A stretch of 64,000 nucleotides of DNA from JADJPO01 sp963750395 (GCA_963750395.1 CAVVQM010000006.1:186001-250000); one strand, 5' to 3'. Positions 1 to 8,449 are shown, counted from the stretch's first letter. Notes: generated by a model not told the origin, from the sequence alone. Numbers and translations: made by a program.

Positions 1-776
1 CCGGGTCGAATCTGGTGTGGACTCTGGACCTCGATCGCCTGGTCGACCTCCTACGACCCGACACCCGTGCCGTCGTGGTCAACTTCCCGAACAACCCCAC
101 CGGGTTCGTTCCGGACCGTGCGACGTTCGATGCCCTCGCGCGGCTATGCCACGAACGCGGGATCGTCCTGGTCAACGACGAGGTCTACCGGGGGATCGAG
201 GTGGACCCCGCCAACACCCTGCCCCACGCGACCGACCTCACCCCGTCCGCCGTGAGCGTCAACGTGATGTCGAAGTCCTATGGGCTGCCGGGCCTGAGAA
301 TCGGCTGGGTCGCCAGCAAGAACCGAGGCCTCCTCGACCGGCTCGAGCGGCGCAAGCACTACACGAGCATCTGCAATCCCGGCCTCACCGAGCACCTCGC
401 CACGCTCGCCTTGGGAGTCGGCCAGGTTCTCCACGATCGCAACCGCAGCATCGTCGCGGGCAATGTCGACCTCGTCCGCGACTTCTTCGCCGACTACCCC
501 GACCTGTTCGAGTTCGAGGCCCCGATCGGAGGGTGTGTCTCATTCCCGCGGTACCTCGGGGCCGAGGGACCCGACGACTTCGCTCGGCGAGCGGTGGAGG
601 AGGCCGGCGTACTGACCCTGCCGGCGTCCATCTACGCCAGCAGCCTCGCCACCGTCCCCGACGATCGAATTCGCGTGGGGTTCGGACGCACCGGCCTGCC
701 GGCCACTCTCGCCGCCCTGCGGTCCTACCTCGACTCGCGCTCGGCATTGCCGCCGAGAGGTCGACCCCCTGCTTGA
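1..776 (+). CDS. Aminotransferase class I/II, 5' end outside window
   Basis: This is a cytosolic PLP-dependent fold-type I aminotransferase. The gene enters from before base 1: the frame is already open from base 3, so the GTG at 15 is probably internal. Visible family landmarks are the NNPTG loop near the beginning, a DEVY segment carrying the Asp that contacts the PLP pyridine nitrogen, and SKSYGLPGLRIGW with the lysine expected to form the Schiff base. About 258 residues are visible, roughly the last two thirds of a normal protein. The amino-acid substrate cannot be told from sequence alone. It ends 77 bases before an unrelated ArsR/CDF pair in the same direction. Confidence 0.85.
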   Translation, partial: GSNLVWTLDLDRLVDLLRPDTRAVVVNFPNNPTGFVPDRATFDALARLCHERGIVLVNDEVYRGIEVDPANTLPHATDLTPSAVSVNVMSKSYGLPGLRIGWVASKNRGLLDRLERRKHYTSICNPGLTEHLATLALGVGQVLHDRNRSIVAGNVDLVRDFFADYPDLFEFEAPIGGCVSFPRYLGAEGPDDFARRAVEEAGVLTLPASIYASSLATVPDDRIRVGFGRTGLPATLAALRSYLDSRSALPPRGRPPA

Positions 777-853
777 CCAGGCGCCGCCCCCCGCTCGCTT
801 GGAACTCGTGGAGGCGTCGGCTCTGTGCGCATGCTTCGCGCTAACATCACCGG

Positions 854-1228
854 ATGACGATGAAGGGGATGGTCCACGATGCCGAGGTCATCGACGAGCG
901 CGCAGCGTTGTCGGCGGCCGCGTGCCTGTTCCGTGGGCTGGGTGATCCGGCCCGGCTGACGATCCTGCGGCACCTGGCGCTGGGCGAGCACCGGGTCGTG
1001 GACCTGACCGCGCACCTTGGACTGGCCCAGTCAACGGTCTCGAAGCACTTGGCCTGCCTACGCGACTGCGGTCTGGTCAGCTCCCGCCCGGTGGGGCGCG
1101 CGTCGGTGTTCGCGCTGACCCACCCCGAACTCGTGATCGACGTGCTCGGCGCCGCGGAGGGGCTATTGGCGGCCACCGGAGACGCCGTCACCTTGTGCCC
1201 GGTCTATGGCGAGGGGGCCAACCAGTGA
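854..1228 (+). CDS. ArsR/SmtB metal-sensing repressor, CmtR-like
   Basis: A 124-residue winged-helix repressor of the ArsR/SmtB family. The recognition helix lies around LGLAQSTVSKHLACLRDCGL. Two cysteines spaced as CLRDC in that helix and a third near the C-terminus (LCPVYG) match the three-cysteine Cd/Pb site known for mycobacterial CmtR, so a Cd(II)/Pb(II) sensor is inferred. The CDF pump follows with a 4-base overlap (GTGA), which makes the pump the obvious target. No clear ribosome binding site precedes the ATG. A TAACAT box ends 6 bases upstream, so the transcript could be leaderless. In-frame ATGs at 860 and 869 are alternative starts. Confidence 0.85.
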   Translation: MTMKGMVHDAEVIDERAALSAAACLFRGLGDPARLTILRHLALGEHRVVDLTAHLGLAQSTVSKHLACLRDCGLVSSRPVGRASVFALTHPELVIDVLGAAEGLLAATGDAVTLCPVYGEGANQ

Positions 1229-1968
1229 GCACCACCGCGACGCCCACCACGGGATGGACCGCCGACCCCGAACTGCGCCAGCGGCTCGGGCGGCGTGCCC
1301 AGCTTCTCGCGGGCGCCTCGGTGGCCTACAACGTGCTCGAGGCGATCGTGGCCATCACCGCCGGCCTTGCCGCCGGCTCGGTCGCCCTGGTCGGTTTCGG
1401 TCTTGACTCCACGGTGGAGGTCTCGAGCGGGCTGATCATCCTGTGGCAGTTCCGACACCCGCTACCCGAATCCCGTGAACGCCAAGCCTTGAGGCTGCTC
1501 GCGGTCTCCTTCTTCGCGCTCGCGATCTACGTCGGGTTCGAGTCCATCCGGGCGCTGCTCACCGGCAGCGACCCCGAGGCCTCTCCGGTCGGGATCGGGT
1601 TGGCGATCGCCTCGCTCCTGGTGATGCCGTTCCTGTCCTGGGCACAGCGGCGCACCGGCAAGGCACTGAAGTCGAACGCGGTCGTCGCCGACGGCACCCA
1701 GACCCTGCTGTGTACCTACCTGTCGGCCGTCCTCCTCGCCGGGCTGGTCGCCAACGCCACCCTCGGCTGGTCCTGGGCCGACCCCATCGCCGGGCTGGTG
1801 ATCGCCGCAGTCGCAGTCCGAGAGGGCACCAAGGCCTGGAAGGGCGAGGGCTGCTGCACCCCCCTCGCCGACAGTCACGGTTCCGAGGGGATGGGCGACT
1901 CGTGTGGCTGCGCGAGCGGCGGCGTCGGATGCGCCGCGAGTGCAGCTGCGTCGAGGCATGGAGACTGA
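1225..1968 (+). CDS. Cation diffusion facilitator family metal efflux protein with Cys-rich tail
   Basis: A 247-residue membrane protein of the CDF superfamily, which exports divalent metal in exchange for protons. About six hydrophobic segments are visible. The metal-site motifs are recognisable as GFGLDS in an early helix and a later ADGTQT/ADP pair. The start is taken as the GTG that overlaps the stop of the ArsR gene; an upstream ATG at 1195 would lie inside that gene. The usual cytoplasmic ferredoxin-like domain is absent. It is replaced by a short tail of about 35 residues rich in Cys (CC, CGC and single C), plausibly a metal-collecting tail. Co-transcription with the CmtR-like sensor suggests Cd/Pb or Zn efflux. 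Confidence 0.83.
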   Translation: MSTTATPTTGWTADPELRQRLGRRAQLLAGASVAYNVLEAIVAITAGLAAGSVALVGFGLDSTVEVSSGLIILWQFRHPLPESRERQALRLLAVSFFALAIYVGFESIRALLTGSDPEASPVGIGLAIASLLVMPFLSWAQRRTGKALKSNAVVADGTQTLLCTYLSAVLLAGLVANATLGWSWADPIAGLVIAAVAVREGTKAWKGEGCCTPLADSHGSEGMGDSCGCASGGVGCAASAAASRHGD

Positions 1969-2033
1969 CCTCTGGGACCTCGAGTCCCGGTCGCTGTCGC
2001 GGTGCAGCGCACACCTACCAGCGATCCGCGCCC

Positions 2034-2048
2034 GGTCACAATGTGACC
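2034..2048. promoter_or_regulatory. 15-bp palindrome GGTCACA-A-TGTGACC, candidate operator
   Basis: A perfect 7-bp inverted repeat around a single central A, about 50 bp upstream of the cupin gene. A further GTCAC half-site follows at about 2056. The position suits an operator for the cupin/NTF2 pair. The cognate regulator is unknown. Confidence 0.45.
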
Positions 2049-2099
2049 CGGGAAGTCACGCCTCCAGGGTGTCAGCACCAACTCATCCAGGAGGACATG

Positions 2100-2480
2100 A
2101 TGCCCAGTGCTAGCAAGATGACGACCCCGGTGGCCGTCGACCTTCCTCAGATCGAGGGCCGGTATGCAGAGCTCGGCGGCTACACCGTCGGCTTTGAGAC
2201 CTTCCCGGAGGAGGCCGACCCGGCGCCGTTCTTCACCGGCCTCCCGGACGACCGTTGCCAGTGCCCGCATTGGGGCGTCGTGCAGTCCGGACAGGTCACG
2301 TTCCGGTGGGCCGACCACGAGGAGACCTACGGCGCCGGCGATGCCTACTACGCAGCGCCTGGCCACCTGCCGCTGGTCGCCGCCGGCACCAGCGTTGTCG
2401 AGTTCAGTCCGACCGACGCTCTCGGCAAGACGATGGCGGTTGTCGAGCGCAACCTTGCCGCAGCGGGAGCAGGTGCGTGA
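2100..2480 (+). CDS. Small cupin-type protein
   Basis: A 126-residue protein with a single cupin-like beta-barrel pattern (WGVVQSGQVTFRW, then YGAGDAYYAAPGHLP). Families of this kind bind a metal or small ligand; no enzyme activity can be assigned. An AGGAGG ribosome binding site at 2089-2094 favours the ATG at 2100 over the ATG at 2097. The gene overlaps the next one by one base (ATGA), so the two are translationally coupled. Function is inferred only from fold-level similarity. Confidence 0.65.
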   Translation: MPSASKMTTPVAVDLPQIEGRYAELGGYTVGFETFPEEADPAPFFTGLPDDRCQCPHWGVVQSGQVTFRWADHEETYGAGDAYYAAPGHLPLVAAGTSVVEFSPTDALGKTMAVVERNLAAAGAGA

Positions 2481-2908
2481 TGAGGACCTCGACGATGCCC
2501 CTGTCGGCAATCGTCCAAACCAGCGTCGACAAGTTCGTCGAGTTCCTCGAGAGCGGGGGCATCGCGCCCGAGGGCCTGTTCGCGTCGACGGTCTTCGGTG
2601 ACCTGACCTTCCCGCATTGGCGCACTCAGACCGATGGCGCGGACGAGCTCATTGCTGGCCGGCGGCGGCTGCACCCTCAGCCCGGGCGCGTCCGGCTGGA
2701 GCGGGTCACGCCCACCGAAACCGGCTACCTGATCAAGCTCGAGGAGCGTTGGGAGGACGGCGGCCAGCAGTGGTACTGCCGGGAGGGTTTCATCCTCGAC
2801 CTCGACGAGAACGGTGCGGTCTTCGACTTCACGCTCTACTGCACTGGCGACTGGGATGAGGCCCGTCAGCGCAAGCACGCGCAGGCGGTGATCTTGATGC
2901 GCCCCTAG
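2480..2908 (+). CDS. NTF2/SnoaL-like protein
   Basis: A 142-residue soluble protein with the length and pattern of the NTF2/SnoaL-like alpha-plus-beta cone. It has an N-terminal helix (VDKFVEFLES), an FGDLTFPHWR strand and two long strands near the end. Members are small-molecule binding proteins or isomerases; the substrate is unknown. It is coupled to the cupin gene through an ATGA overlap, so the pair probably works in one process. A GTG at 2477 is an alternative start. Confidence 0.55.
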   Translation: MRTSTMPLSAIVQTSVDKFVEFLESGGIAPEGLFASTVFGDLTFPHWRTQTDGADELIAGRRRLHPQPGRVRLERVTPTETGYLIKLEERWEDGGQQWYCREGFILDLDENGAVFDFTLYCTGDWDEARQRKHAQAVILMRP

Positions 2909-2913
2909 GGCGA

Positions 2914-3225
2914 TCATGGAGCCTGTGGGTCCACCGCGTGGGGACCTCCAGCGGTGTCGGTCAGGTCGCCCTTGGCCCGGACCGCGATGTCGTCCCCGCC
3001 GAAGTTGGCCGCCGCCTCGTGCGAGGTGGCCGCGCATCCGGCGAAACGCATCAGTGTCGAGTAGAAGACCTCCGACCGTCGCGGGGCCGAGAGACCGGAA
3101 CGCCGAGCCAGCTCGGTGGCGACGAGGCAAGACCGCATCGCTTCCCCGACCGGATGACCGCGGGTCAGGTCGTTGGTGACCGACAGCGCTGCCACAACAC
3201 CGGCTACGCGCACCCGGCTCGGCAC
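2914..3225 (-). pseudogene. Fragment of an HD-domain/LuxR-type regulator N-terminus
   Basis: About 103 residues resemble the N-terminal start of the long actinobacterial HD-domain regulators: an AALSVTNDLTRGHPVGEAMR stretch, then FYSTLMRFAGC and a HEAAANFGGDD stretch. Such proteins normally continue for several hundred residues with an HD phosphohydrolase domain and a LuxR helix-turn-helix. Here the frame stops at 2914 right after the conserved segment, and no continuation is found in the converging NTF2-like gene. I read it as a truncated remnant. The start at 3225 is a GTG that keeps the conserved part. Confidence 0.55.
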
Positions 3226-3323
3226 GCCCGGATCGTAGCGCCCAGCTGAGCCCGTGGAATAGGTCTCGATGGCCGTCGGCTCGAACTCGAGGCACCGCCG
3301 ACTCTCCTCGATCGGCCGTGTGA

Positions 3324-3839
3324 TCAGGGCAGCATCCGGCGCAGGCACCAGCCGAGGGTGAGTGTTCCGGTCGTGAGCGCGATAGTGCGCACGAGGTTGG
3401 CCGCCAGGAGGTTGTCCAGCGTCTCGATCGCGAAGCCTTGGGCGTCCAGACGGTCGTGCATCGGGATGGCCCACAGCAGGGTGCTGGCCAGACAGGTGAG
3501 CCCTGTCGCGCCGACCAGGAGGGCGGCCGGTCGCGGCACCTCTCGGGGCCGGGTCCACGGGAAGACGGTGGCAGCGAGAAATCCGACGAACCCCGGCACT
3601 ATCACCGGCCACACGATCGCCTTGTTGTAGAACTGGTGGTAGGCCGCGAAGTCGCCCGCGCCGACCTGCCCGAACAGCGGGTAGCCGACCCCATGGGCGA
3701 ACCAGCCCAACGCGGTCGAGTAGGCGGTCAGAGTGGCGACGCCGACGAGGTTCCAGCGTCGGATCCCGTCGCTTCGCGGAGGACGTGCGAGGTGAGCCGC
3801 GGCGTCGTCATCGGTGCTGTCGAGGCGTTGAGTGTCCAT
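3324..3839 (-). CDS. Small integral membrane protein, divergent from TetR
   Basis: A 171-residue protein with about four hydrophobic helices after a polar N-terminal tail of some 25 residues. The spacing of helices and the YNKAIVWPVIVPGF segment are those of small uncharacterised four-helix membrane proteins. It starts at an ATG with a GGGAG ribosome binding site just upstream. It is transcribed away from a TetR-type repressor, and the 90-bp gap carries dyads (3873-3899), so repression by that TetR is likely. No transport substrate can be assigned. Confidence 0.6.
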   Translation of the reverse strand: MDTQRLDSTDDDAAAHLARPPRSDGIRRWNLVGVATLTAYSTALGWFAHGVGYPLFGQVGAGDFAAYHQFYNKAIVWPVIVPGFVGFLAATVFPWTRPREVPRPAALLVGATGLTCLASTLLWAIPMHDRLDAQGFAIETLDNLLAANLVRTIALTTGTLTLGWCLRRMLP

Positions 3840-3872
3840 GGGTGTCTCCCGAAAGGTGAGTGCGACTCAATC

Positions 3873-3899
3873 CAATATGCCTACACATAATCAATATGT
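3873..3899. promoter_or_regulatory. Operator-like dyad between membrane protein and TetR
   Basis: The divergent intergenic region contains ACATA-N5-TATGT (3885-3899) and a direct repeat of CAATATG at 3873-3879 and 3892-3898. The AT-rich block stands out from its GC-rich surroundings and lies where a TetR autoregulatory site would be expected. Confidence 0.45.
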
Positions 3900-3928
3900 A
3901 AACAGATACTGGTTGCTAGGCTGCGGCT

Positions 3929-4609
3929 GTGCCGAACGACGAGCCGCCGGGCCGGCGTCGCTACGACAACTCCACGCGCCAGGCACAGGCTCGCCTGACC
4001 CGGGCGCGGGTCATCGACGTCGCCCGCACCCTGTTCGTCCGGAACGGATACGCGGCCACCTCGCTGAGCCAGCTGGCCCGTGCCGCGCAGGTGTCGTTGC
4101 CGACCATCCAGAAGACCTTCGGGACCAAGGCGGCCTTGATGAAGGCGGTCTACGACGTCACCCTGGCCGGCGACGACGAACCGGTCCCGATGGCCGCGCG
4201 ACCCGAGTTCGTCCGGCTTGAGGCCGAGACCGACCCACAGGAAACACTGCGGCTGTACTGCGAGATCGGACGTGACCTCTGGAGCCGTCTGGGCGCGTTG
4301 TACCCCGCGATCCTGGCCGGAGCGATGGGCGGCGAGCCCGACCTCGTCGAACTCCGCGCCACCATCGCCTCGGAGAGCCGGGTCGGTGCAACGGATCTCG
4401 TCACACAGTTGAACAATCAGGGTGGGCTGCGCCAGGGACTGGCCCCGGCGGACGCGGTCGACATCATGTGGTGGCTTCTCCAACCCGAGCAGTACGTGGT
4501 CTTGGTCGACCACGCAGGGTGGACACTCGACCGCTACGTCGCTTGGTTCCGCGACACCGCCTCCTGGCTCCTACTCGGCAACCGGCCTGCAGCCGGCCCA
4601 GGAACCTGA
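3929..4609 (+). CDS. TetR/AcrR family regulator
   Basis: A 226-residue TetR-type repressor. The N-terminal helix-turn-helix spans about residues 28-75 (ARTLFVRNGYAATSLSQLAR, then VSLPTIQKTFGTK). The remainder is the variable ligand-binding and dimerisation domain. The start is a GTG 29 bases downstream of the AT-rich dyad. The divergent four-helix membrane protein is the likely target. The ligand is unknown. Translation past the stop gives nothing recognisable, and a hairpin followed by a T-rich run lies downstream near 4710-4757. Confidence 0.85.
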   Translation: MPNDEPPGRRRYDNSTRQAQARLTRARVIDVARTLFVRNGYAATSLSQLARAAQVSLPTIQKTFGTKAALMKAVYDVTLAGDDEPVPMAARPEFVRLEAETDPQETLRLYCEIGRDLWSRLGALYPAILAGAMGGEPDLVELRATIASESRVGATDLVTQLNNQGGLRQGLAPADAVDIMWWLLQPEQYVVLVDHAGWTLDRYVAWFRDTASWLLLGNRPAAGPGT

Positions 4610-4879
4610 ACCGATGAATGACCACTGGACCATCCACACGCGGAGCCCGCTCAGTTCAGGATCGCGCTGCGGACAGGGCCGGGACTGCATGTGACAGGAC
4701 GAGAGGCCGATACCCGCGGCGTCGCGGCTCGCCGTGGGCCTTCTTCTTTTTCTCGTCGACGGATCGGTGGGCGCCGGTGTAGTGCCTCGATCAGCACCCA
4801 CCACCTCACGGAGACTGTCCTGGCCCGGATGTCGGCCGGCATGCACGACGTCCTCACTCGCAGAAATTTCGGTTCTCGA
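4610..4879. other. Gap without a supported gene
   Basis: No frame here shows a recognisable protein. A GC-rich inverted structure followed by a run of T and C at about 4710-4757 may be the TetR gene terminator. Confidence 0.4.
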
Positions 4880-4909
4880 TGTCGAACTGCCTGGTGGCCG
4901 TTCGACGTC
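4880..4909 (+). promoter_or_regulatory. ECF42-type promoter upstream of the DGPF gene
   Basis: TGTCGA at 4880-4885 is followed after 17 bases by CGACGTC at 4903-4909. Published work on ECF42 sigma factors describes a TGTCGA -35 element and a CGA/TC-type -10 element in front of DGPF genes. The site lies about 45 bp before the DGPF/YCII gene, whose neighbour is an ECF42-type sigma factor. Confidence 0.65.
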
Positions 4910-4953
4910 TGTGCGAGAAAGCAACCCACCGGCAACCAACAGGAGTGATCAAC

Positions 4954-5328
4954 ATGCCACGTTTCATGGGATTCGTCAGGATGGAAGAAGGCATTGGCAC
5001 GCCGCCGCAGTCACTGTTCGAGGCGATGGACGTCCACATCGGCGAACGCGCTGCGAGCGGTGTGTTCATCGATGGCGGCGGGCTCTACGGTACCGAGGAC
5101 GCCGTGAACTTCGTCGTGCGCAAGGGCGAGGTCAGCCGGGTCGACGGACCCTACGCCGAGGCCAAGGAGGTCGTCGGCGGCTGGTCGATCCTGGAGTACG
5201 CCACCATCGAGGAGGCCGTCGCCGACATGCAGGTGTTCGCCGAGCTGCACGCGAAGCACTGGCCCGAGGTCACCGTGATCTCGACCCTGCGCCAAGTCTC
5301 CACGGGTCCCGACGCGCCCGGCGACTGA
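4954..5328 (+). CDS. YCII-related (DGPF) protein, ECF42 partner
   Basis: A 124-residue protein with the YCII/DGPF fold. The signature region reads DGPYAEAKEVVGGW, which is the DGPF motif of the family. Members are small ferredoxin-like dimers found beside ECF42 sigma factors; their biochemical role is not settled. The ATG at 4954 is chosen because an AGGAG box precedes it and because conservation begins there; upstream in-frame residues are not family-like. An ECF42-type promoter lies just upstream and the sigma factor begins 23 bases after the stop, so the pair is probably an autoregulated unit. Confidence 0.88.
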   Translation: MPRFMGFVRMEEGIGTPPQSLFEAMDVHIGERAASGVFIDGGGLYGTEDAVNFVVRKGEVSRVDGPYAEAKEVVGGWSILEYATIEEAVADMQVFAELHAKHWPEVTVISTLRQVSTGPDAPGD

Positions 5329-5351
5329 ACGAAAATCACTACGCTGGCAGC

Positions 5352-6641
5352 GTGCGGGCAGGGACCAGAGTCGACGACCCGACCGAAGCCGTGCACTCCG
5401 CGTGGCGGGCCGACGCGGCCCGCCTCGTGGGGGCTCTGACCCGGATGACGCGTGACGTGGAGCTTGCCGCCGACCTGGCGCAGGACGCGCTCGTGGCCGC
5501 CCTCGAGCAGTGGCCCACCACCGGCGTACCGGACAACCCGACCGCGTGGTTGATGACTACCGCGAAGCGGCGCGGCATCGACCACTTCCGGCGCGCCGAC
5601 ACTCTTCGCCGCAAGGTCGCGGACATCGCGGACGCTCGCAGAGGAAAGGAGGCCGAGATGTGCGACCTCGACGGCCAGGTCGACCACATCGAGGACGACG
5701 TCCTCCGCCTCATCTTCTTGTCCTGCCACCCTGCCCTGACTGCGCAGTCCCGGGCCGCGCTGACGCTGAGACTGGTCGGCGGACTCACGACCGAGGAGAT
5801 CGCGCGCGGGTTCCTGACCACCGAATCCGCCATGGGCCAGCGGATCTCGCGTGCCAAGAAGTCCCTGTCCGAGGCCCACGCCGAGTTCGAGTTGCCCACG
5901 GGGGCGGAACGGGCCAGGCGTCTCGACGACGTGATGGCCGTCATCTACCTGATCTTCAACGAGGGCTACACCGCGACCGCGGGCGAGGACTGGATGCGTC
6001 CCGACTTGGCGGGCGAGGCGACCCGGCTCGCGCGACTGCTCGCCGCGCTCGCCCCCGAAGAGCCCGAGGTGCTCGGATTGCAGGCGCTGCTGGAGATCCA
6101 GGGCTCGCGGGCGGCGGCCAGGCTCGACGACGACGGCTCCCCCGTACTGCTGGAGGCCCAGGACCGGACCCTGTGGAACCGGCTCATGATCCGGCGCGGA
6201 CTGGGCGCCCTGCGGCAGGCCGAGGAGCTCGCCGCCCGCGGCACGCCGGTCGGGACGTACTTCCTGCAGGCCTCGATCGCCGCACAGCACGCTCGCGCCG
6301 TACGGCCCGAGGACACCGACTGGCGTCGCATCGCAGCCTTGTACGACGTCCTGGCCGAGGCCGCGCCCGGACCGGTGGTCGAGGTGAACCGGGCCGTAGC
6401 CCACGGCCGGGCACACGGCCCCGACGCGGGCCTCGCGGTGTTGGACGCGCTCGATGCAGGCGCGCTCGGCGACTCGGCGCTCGTGCCGAGCGTGCGCGGG
6501 GACCTCCTCGAACGGGCCGGCCTGCACGCCCAAGCGGGCGAGGCCTTCACCGAGGCGGCCGTCGCCACCAGGAACCAGGGGGAGCGAGCCGTGCTGCGAC
6601 GCCGGGCGTTACAGAACCAGAGCATGTCGGAGTCGACGTGA
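5352..6641 (+). CDS. ECF42-type RNA polymerase sigma factor
   Basis: A 429-residue extracytoplasmic-function sigma factor with the long C-terminal extension typical of group ECF42. Sigma region 2 is near residues 20-90 (DLAQDALVAAL, NPTAWLMTTAKRRGIDHFRR). Region 4 is near 130-185 (LTLRLVGGLTTEEIARGFLT, MGQRISRAKK). After that come about 240 residues of helical extension. The start is a GTG at 5352, where family similarity begins; the frame is open far upstream but that part is not conserved. No anti-sigma factor gene is present, as expected for this group. It likely drives the adjacent DGPF gene. Confidence 0.88.
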   Translation: MRAGTRVDDPTEAVHSAWRADAARLVGALTRMTRDVELAADLAQDALVAALEQWPTTGVPDNPTAWLMTTAKRRGIDHFRRADTLRRKVADIADARRGKEAEMCDLDGQVDHIEDDVLRLIFLSCHPALTAQSRAALTLRLVGGLTTEEIARGFLTTESAMGQRISRAKKSLSEAHAEFELPTGAERARRLDDVMAVIYLIFNEGYTATAGEDWMRPDLAGEATRLARLLAALAPEEPEVLGLQALLEIQGSRAAARLDDDGSPVLLEAQDRTLWNRLMIRRGLGALRQAEELAARGTPVGTYFLQASIAAQHARAVRPEDTDWRRIAALYDVLAEAAPGPVVEVNRAVAHGRAHGPDAGLAVLDALDAGALGDSALVPSVRGDLLERAGLHAQAGEAFTEAAVATRNQGERAVLRRRALQNQSMSEST

Positions 6642-6883
6642 TCCGCCTGGGACGTGGCCCGGCCTCAGCGACATCTGCTCGACGTCGACAGACCAAGCCC
6701 ACCAGGGACTCGGCCCAGCCACCCGGGTCCTGACGCAGGAAGCGCTCCAGCCATCACGCTCGTCGCCGCCGACGAGACGACGCCGCGACCGTCCCCGCGA
6801 GCCGATCGTCCGCTTGGACGTTGCGAGGGTCGCGCCCGGGCAGGTCCCAACGGGGAGCCGTCGGTCAGCGGCTCCGCGCTCGG

Positions 6884-7566
6884 TCATAGGTTCGCGGGTC
6901 GGGCCCAGTGCGGCTCCAACGCGTTCCAGTTCGGGAGGTCGGCGGCCAGGACGGGATCACCGCTGAGGACGATCCCCCGGGTCCGCAAAGCGCGCGACCA
7001 GGCCAGCCGACCGCGGTGCCAGTCCAGAAAGCAGCGGGTCTGCGCCTCGACGTACACCGCTGGCTCCCCTCCGGGATCGGTGTAGCAGACCTCTGCGTCA
7101 CGGTTCTCGACCAGCACCAGTAACAACGGCTCCCGGGTGGTTGATCCACGAATCTGAAGGCGACGACCACGCGCCCAGCGGGCAGCGCTTCGCGTTTCAG
7201 CTGCGCCGTGCACCAAGCCCAGAGCGCGAAACCCGGGTCCGTGTGCTCCGTCCCGATCTCGGCCCAGCGTTCGCCCCACGCCGCCATCGTCTCCAACACG
7301 GTGGCCAGGTCCCGCCCGGCGGGGGTGAGGAGGTATCGGCTCCCGGCACCGGTCGGCTTCGGCTCGCGGCTCACGACGCCCGCATGCTCCAGTTCCTTGA
7401 GACGGGTCACGAGCATGGACCGAGACATGGACGGGACACCCCCGGAGATGGCCGAGAAGGTGTCGGCTCCGGACATCAGGTTGCGGATCACCAGCGGGGT
7501 CCAGCGTTCGGCCAGCATCTCCGAGGCCCGCGCGATCGGACAGTACTGACCGTAGCTCCGCACCAT
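6884..7566 (-). pseudogene. HxlR-type regulator, frame interrupted near 7130-7150
   Basis: The first part (from 7566) is a standard HxlR winged-helix regulator beginning YGQYCPIARASEMLAERWT with the conserved N-terminal Cys, then MSRSMLVTRLKELEHAGVV and YLLTPAGRDL. The family-like C-terminal half (LLLVLVENRDAEVCYTDPGG and onward to 6884) is in another frame. The switch falls around 7130-7150, in a CCACCCGGGAGCC stretch. Read through, the two parts make one protein of about 227 residues, a normal length for two-domain HxlR proteins with a C-terminal SCP-2-like part. Either a one-base error or a real frameshift explains it. Confidence 0.7.
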
Positions 7567-7649
7567 TCCATGCTGCCCCGACTACGGACCGAGGCGAAGT
7601 GCCAAATCAGGCCTTGAGGTCTGCGAGCCGCGATGCCGACGATGGATCC

Positions 7650-8449
7650 ATGACGGATGCGACGACTGGGCAACTGGATACCGGAGCCGCAGAGCTCTAG
7701 GAGAGGTTCTTCGTGCCGGCGCTGTTCGGCCAGTGGCCGGCGAGGCTGCTGGCCCTCGCAGAGGTTGAGGGCGGCGACAAGGTCCTCGACGTCGGGTGCG
7801 GCACCAGCATCCTCGCCCGCACCGCCCGCGGGGTGGTGGGCGCGTCCGGCTCGGTCACCGGGGTCGATCCCAACGACGCGATGCTCTCCGTTGCGGAGCG
7901 GGCCGATCGTGGGGTCGTCTGGGAAAAGGGCATAGCCGAAGACCTCCCGATCACCACCGCCACGATCGACCGAACCCTGTGCCAGTTCGCGCTGATGTTC
8001 TTCACCGACCCGCACCAGGCCTTCAACGAGATGGCCCGGGTCACCCGCCCCGGAGGCAGTGTCGTGGTTGCGACCTGGGCAGCGGTTTCGAAGAGTCCCG
8101 GATACGCGGCCATGGTTGATTTGCTCCGCAAGGTAGCCGGCGACGGACCCGCTGACGCGCTCTCGGCGCCCTTCTCGGTCGGCACCGAGAAGGTCTCTGC
8201 ACGACCTGATGGCGCCCGCCTTCCCCGATGTCCAGGTCCGACGGTGGGACGGCACCGCGCGGTTCCGTCGGTCCTACACTGGCTAGAGACCGACATCAAG
8301 GCCTGGACGCTCCGCCCGCTCATCTCCGAGGCTGCCTTCGCGACGCTGCGGGAGAGGGCACCCAGGACCTCGCCCGATTCTGCGACCCAGACGGTTCAGT
8401 GAGCTTTCCCGCGCCGGCCATCGTGGCCCACCTCCGCGTACCCTGCTAA
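7650..8449 (+). pseudogene. Class I SAM methyltransferase remnant
   Basis: From the ATG at 7650 the frame encodes the expected N-terminus but meets TAG at 7698-7700, where relatives carry a Tyr before ERFFVPALFGQWP. The Rossmann core continues in the same frame (KVLDVGCGTSILAR, the SAM-binding loop; VTGVDPNDAML; VARVTRPGG-like region). Beyond about 8200 the family-like segments hop between frames: DLMAPAFPDV and RRWDGTARF in one, LETDIKAWTLRPLI in another, LARFCDPDGSVSFPAPA in a third. One nonsense codon and at least three frame changes suggest real decay rather than a single sequence error. A ribosome starting at 7713 could still make a truncated product. Confidence 0.75.

Noticed and set aside
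2938..3249. Rightward 103-codon frame over the HD/LuxR remnant
   Set aside because: The opposite strand carries the recognisable conserved residues. This frame has none.
4734..5351. N-terminal extension of the sigma factor by about 200 residues
   Set aside because: The extension overlaps the DGPF gene in a different frame and is Arg-rich noise. Sigma similarity starts at the GTG at 5352.
5151..6533. Leftward 460-codon frame opposite the ECF sigma factor
   Set aside because: It has no family features, and the plus-strand sigma factor explains the region fully.
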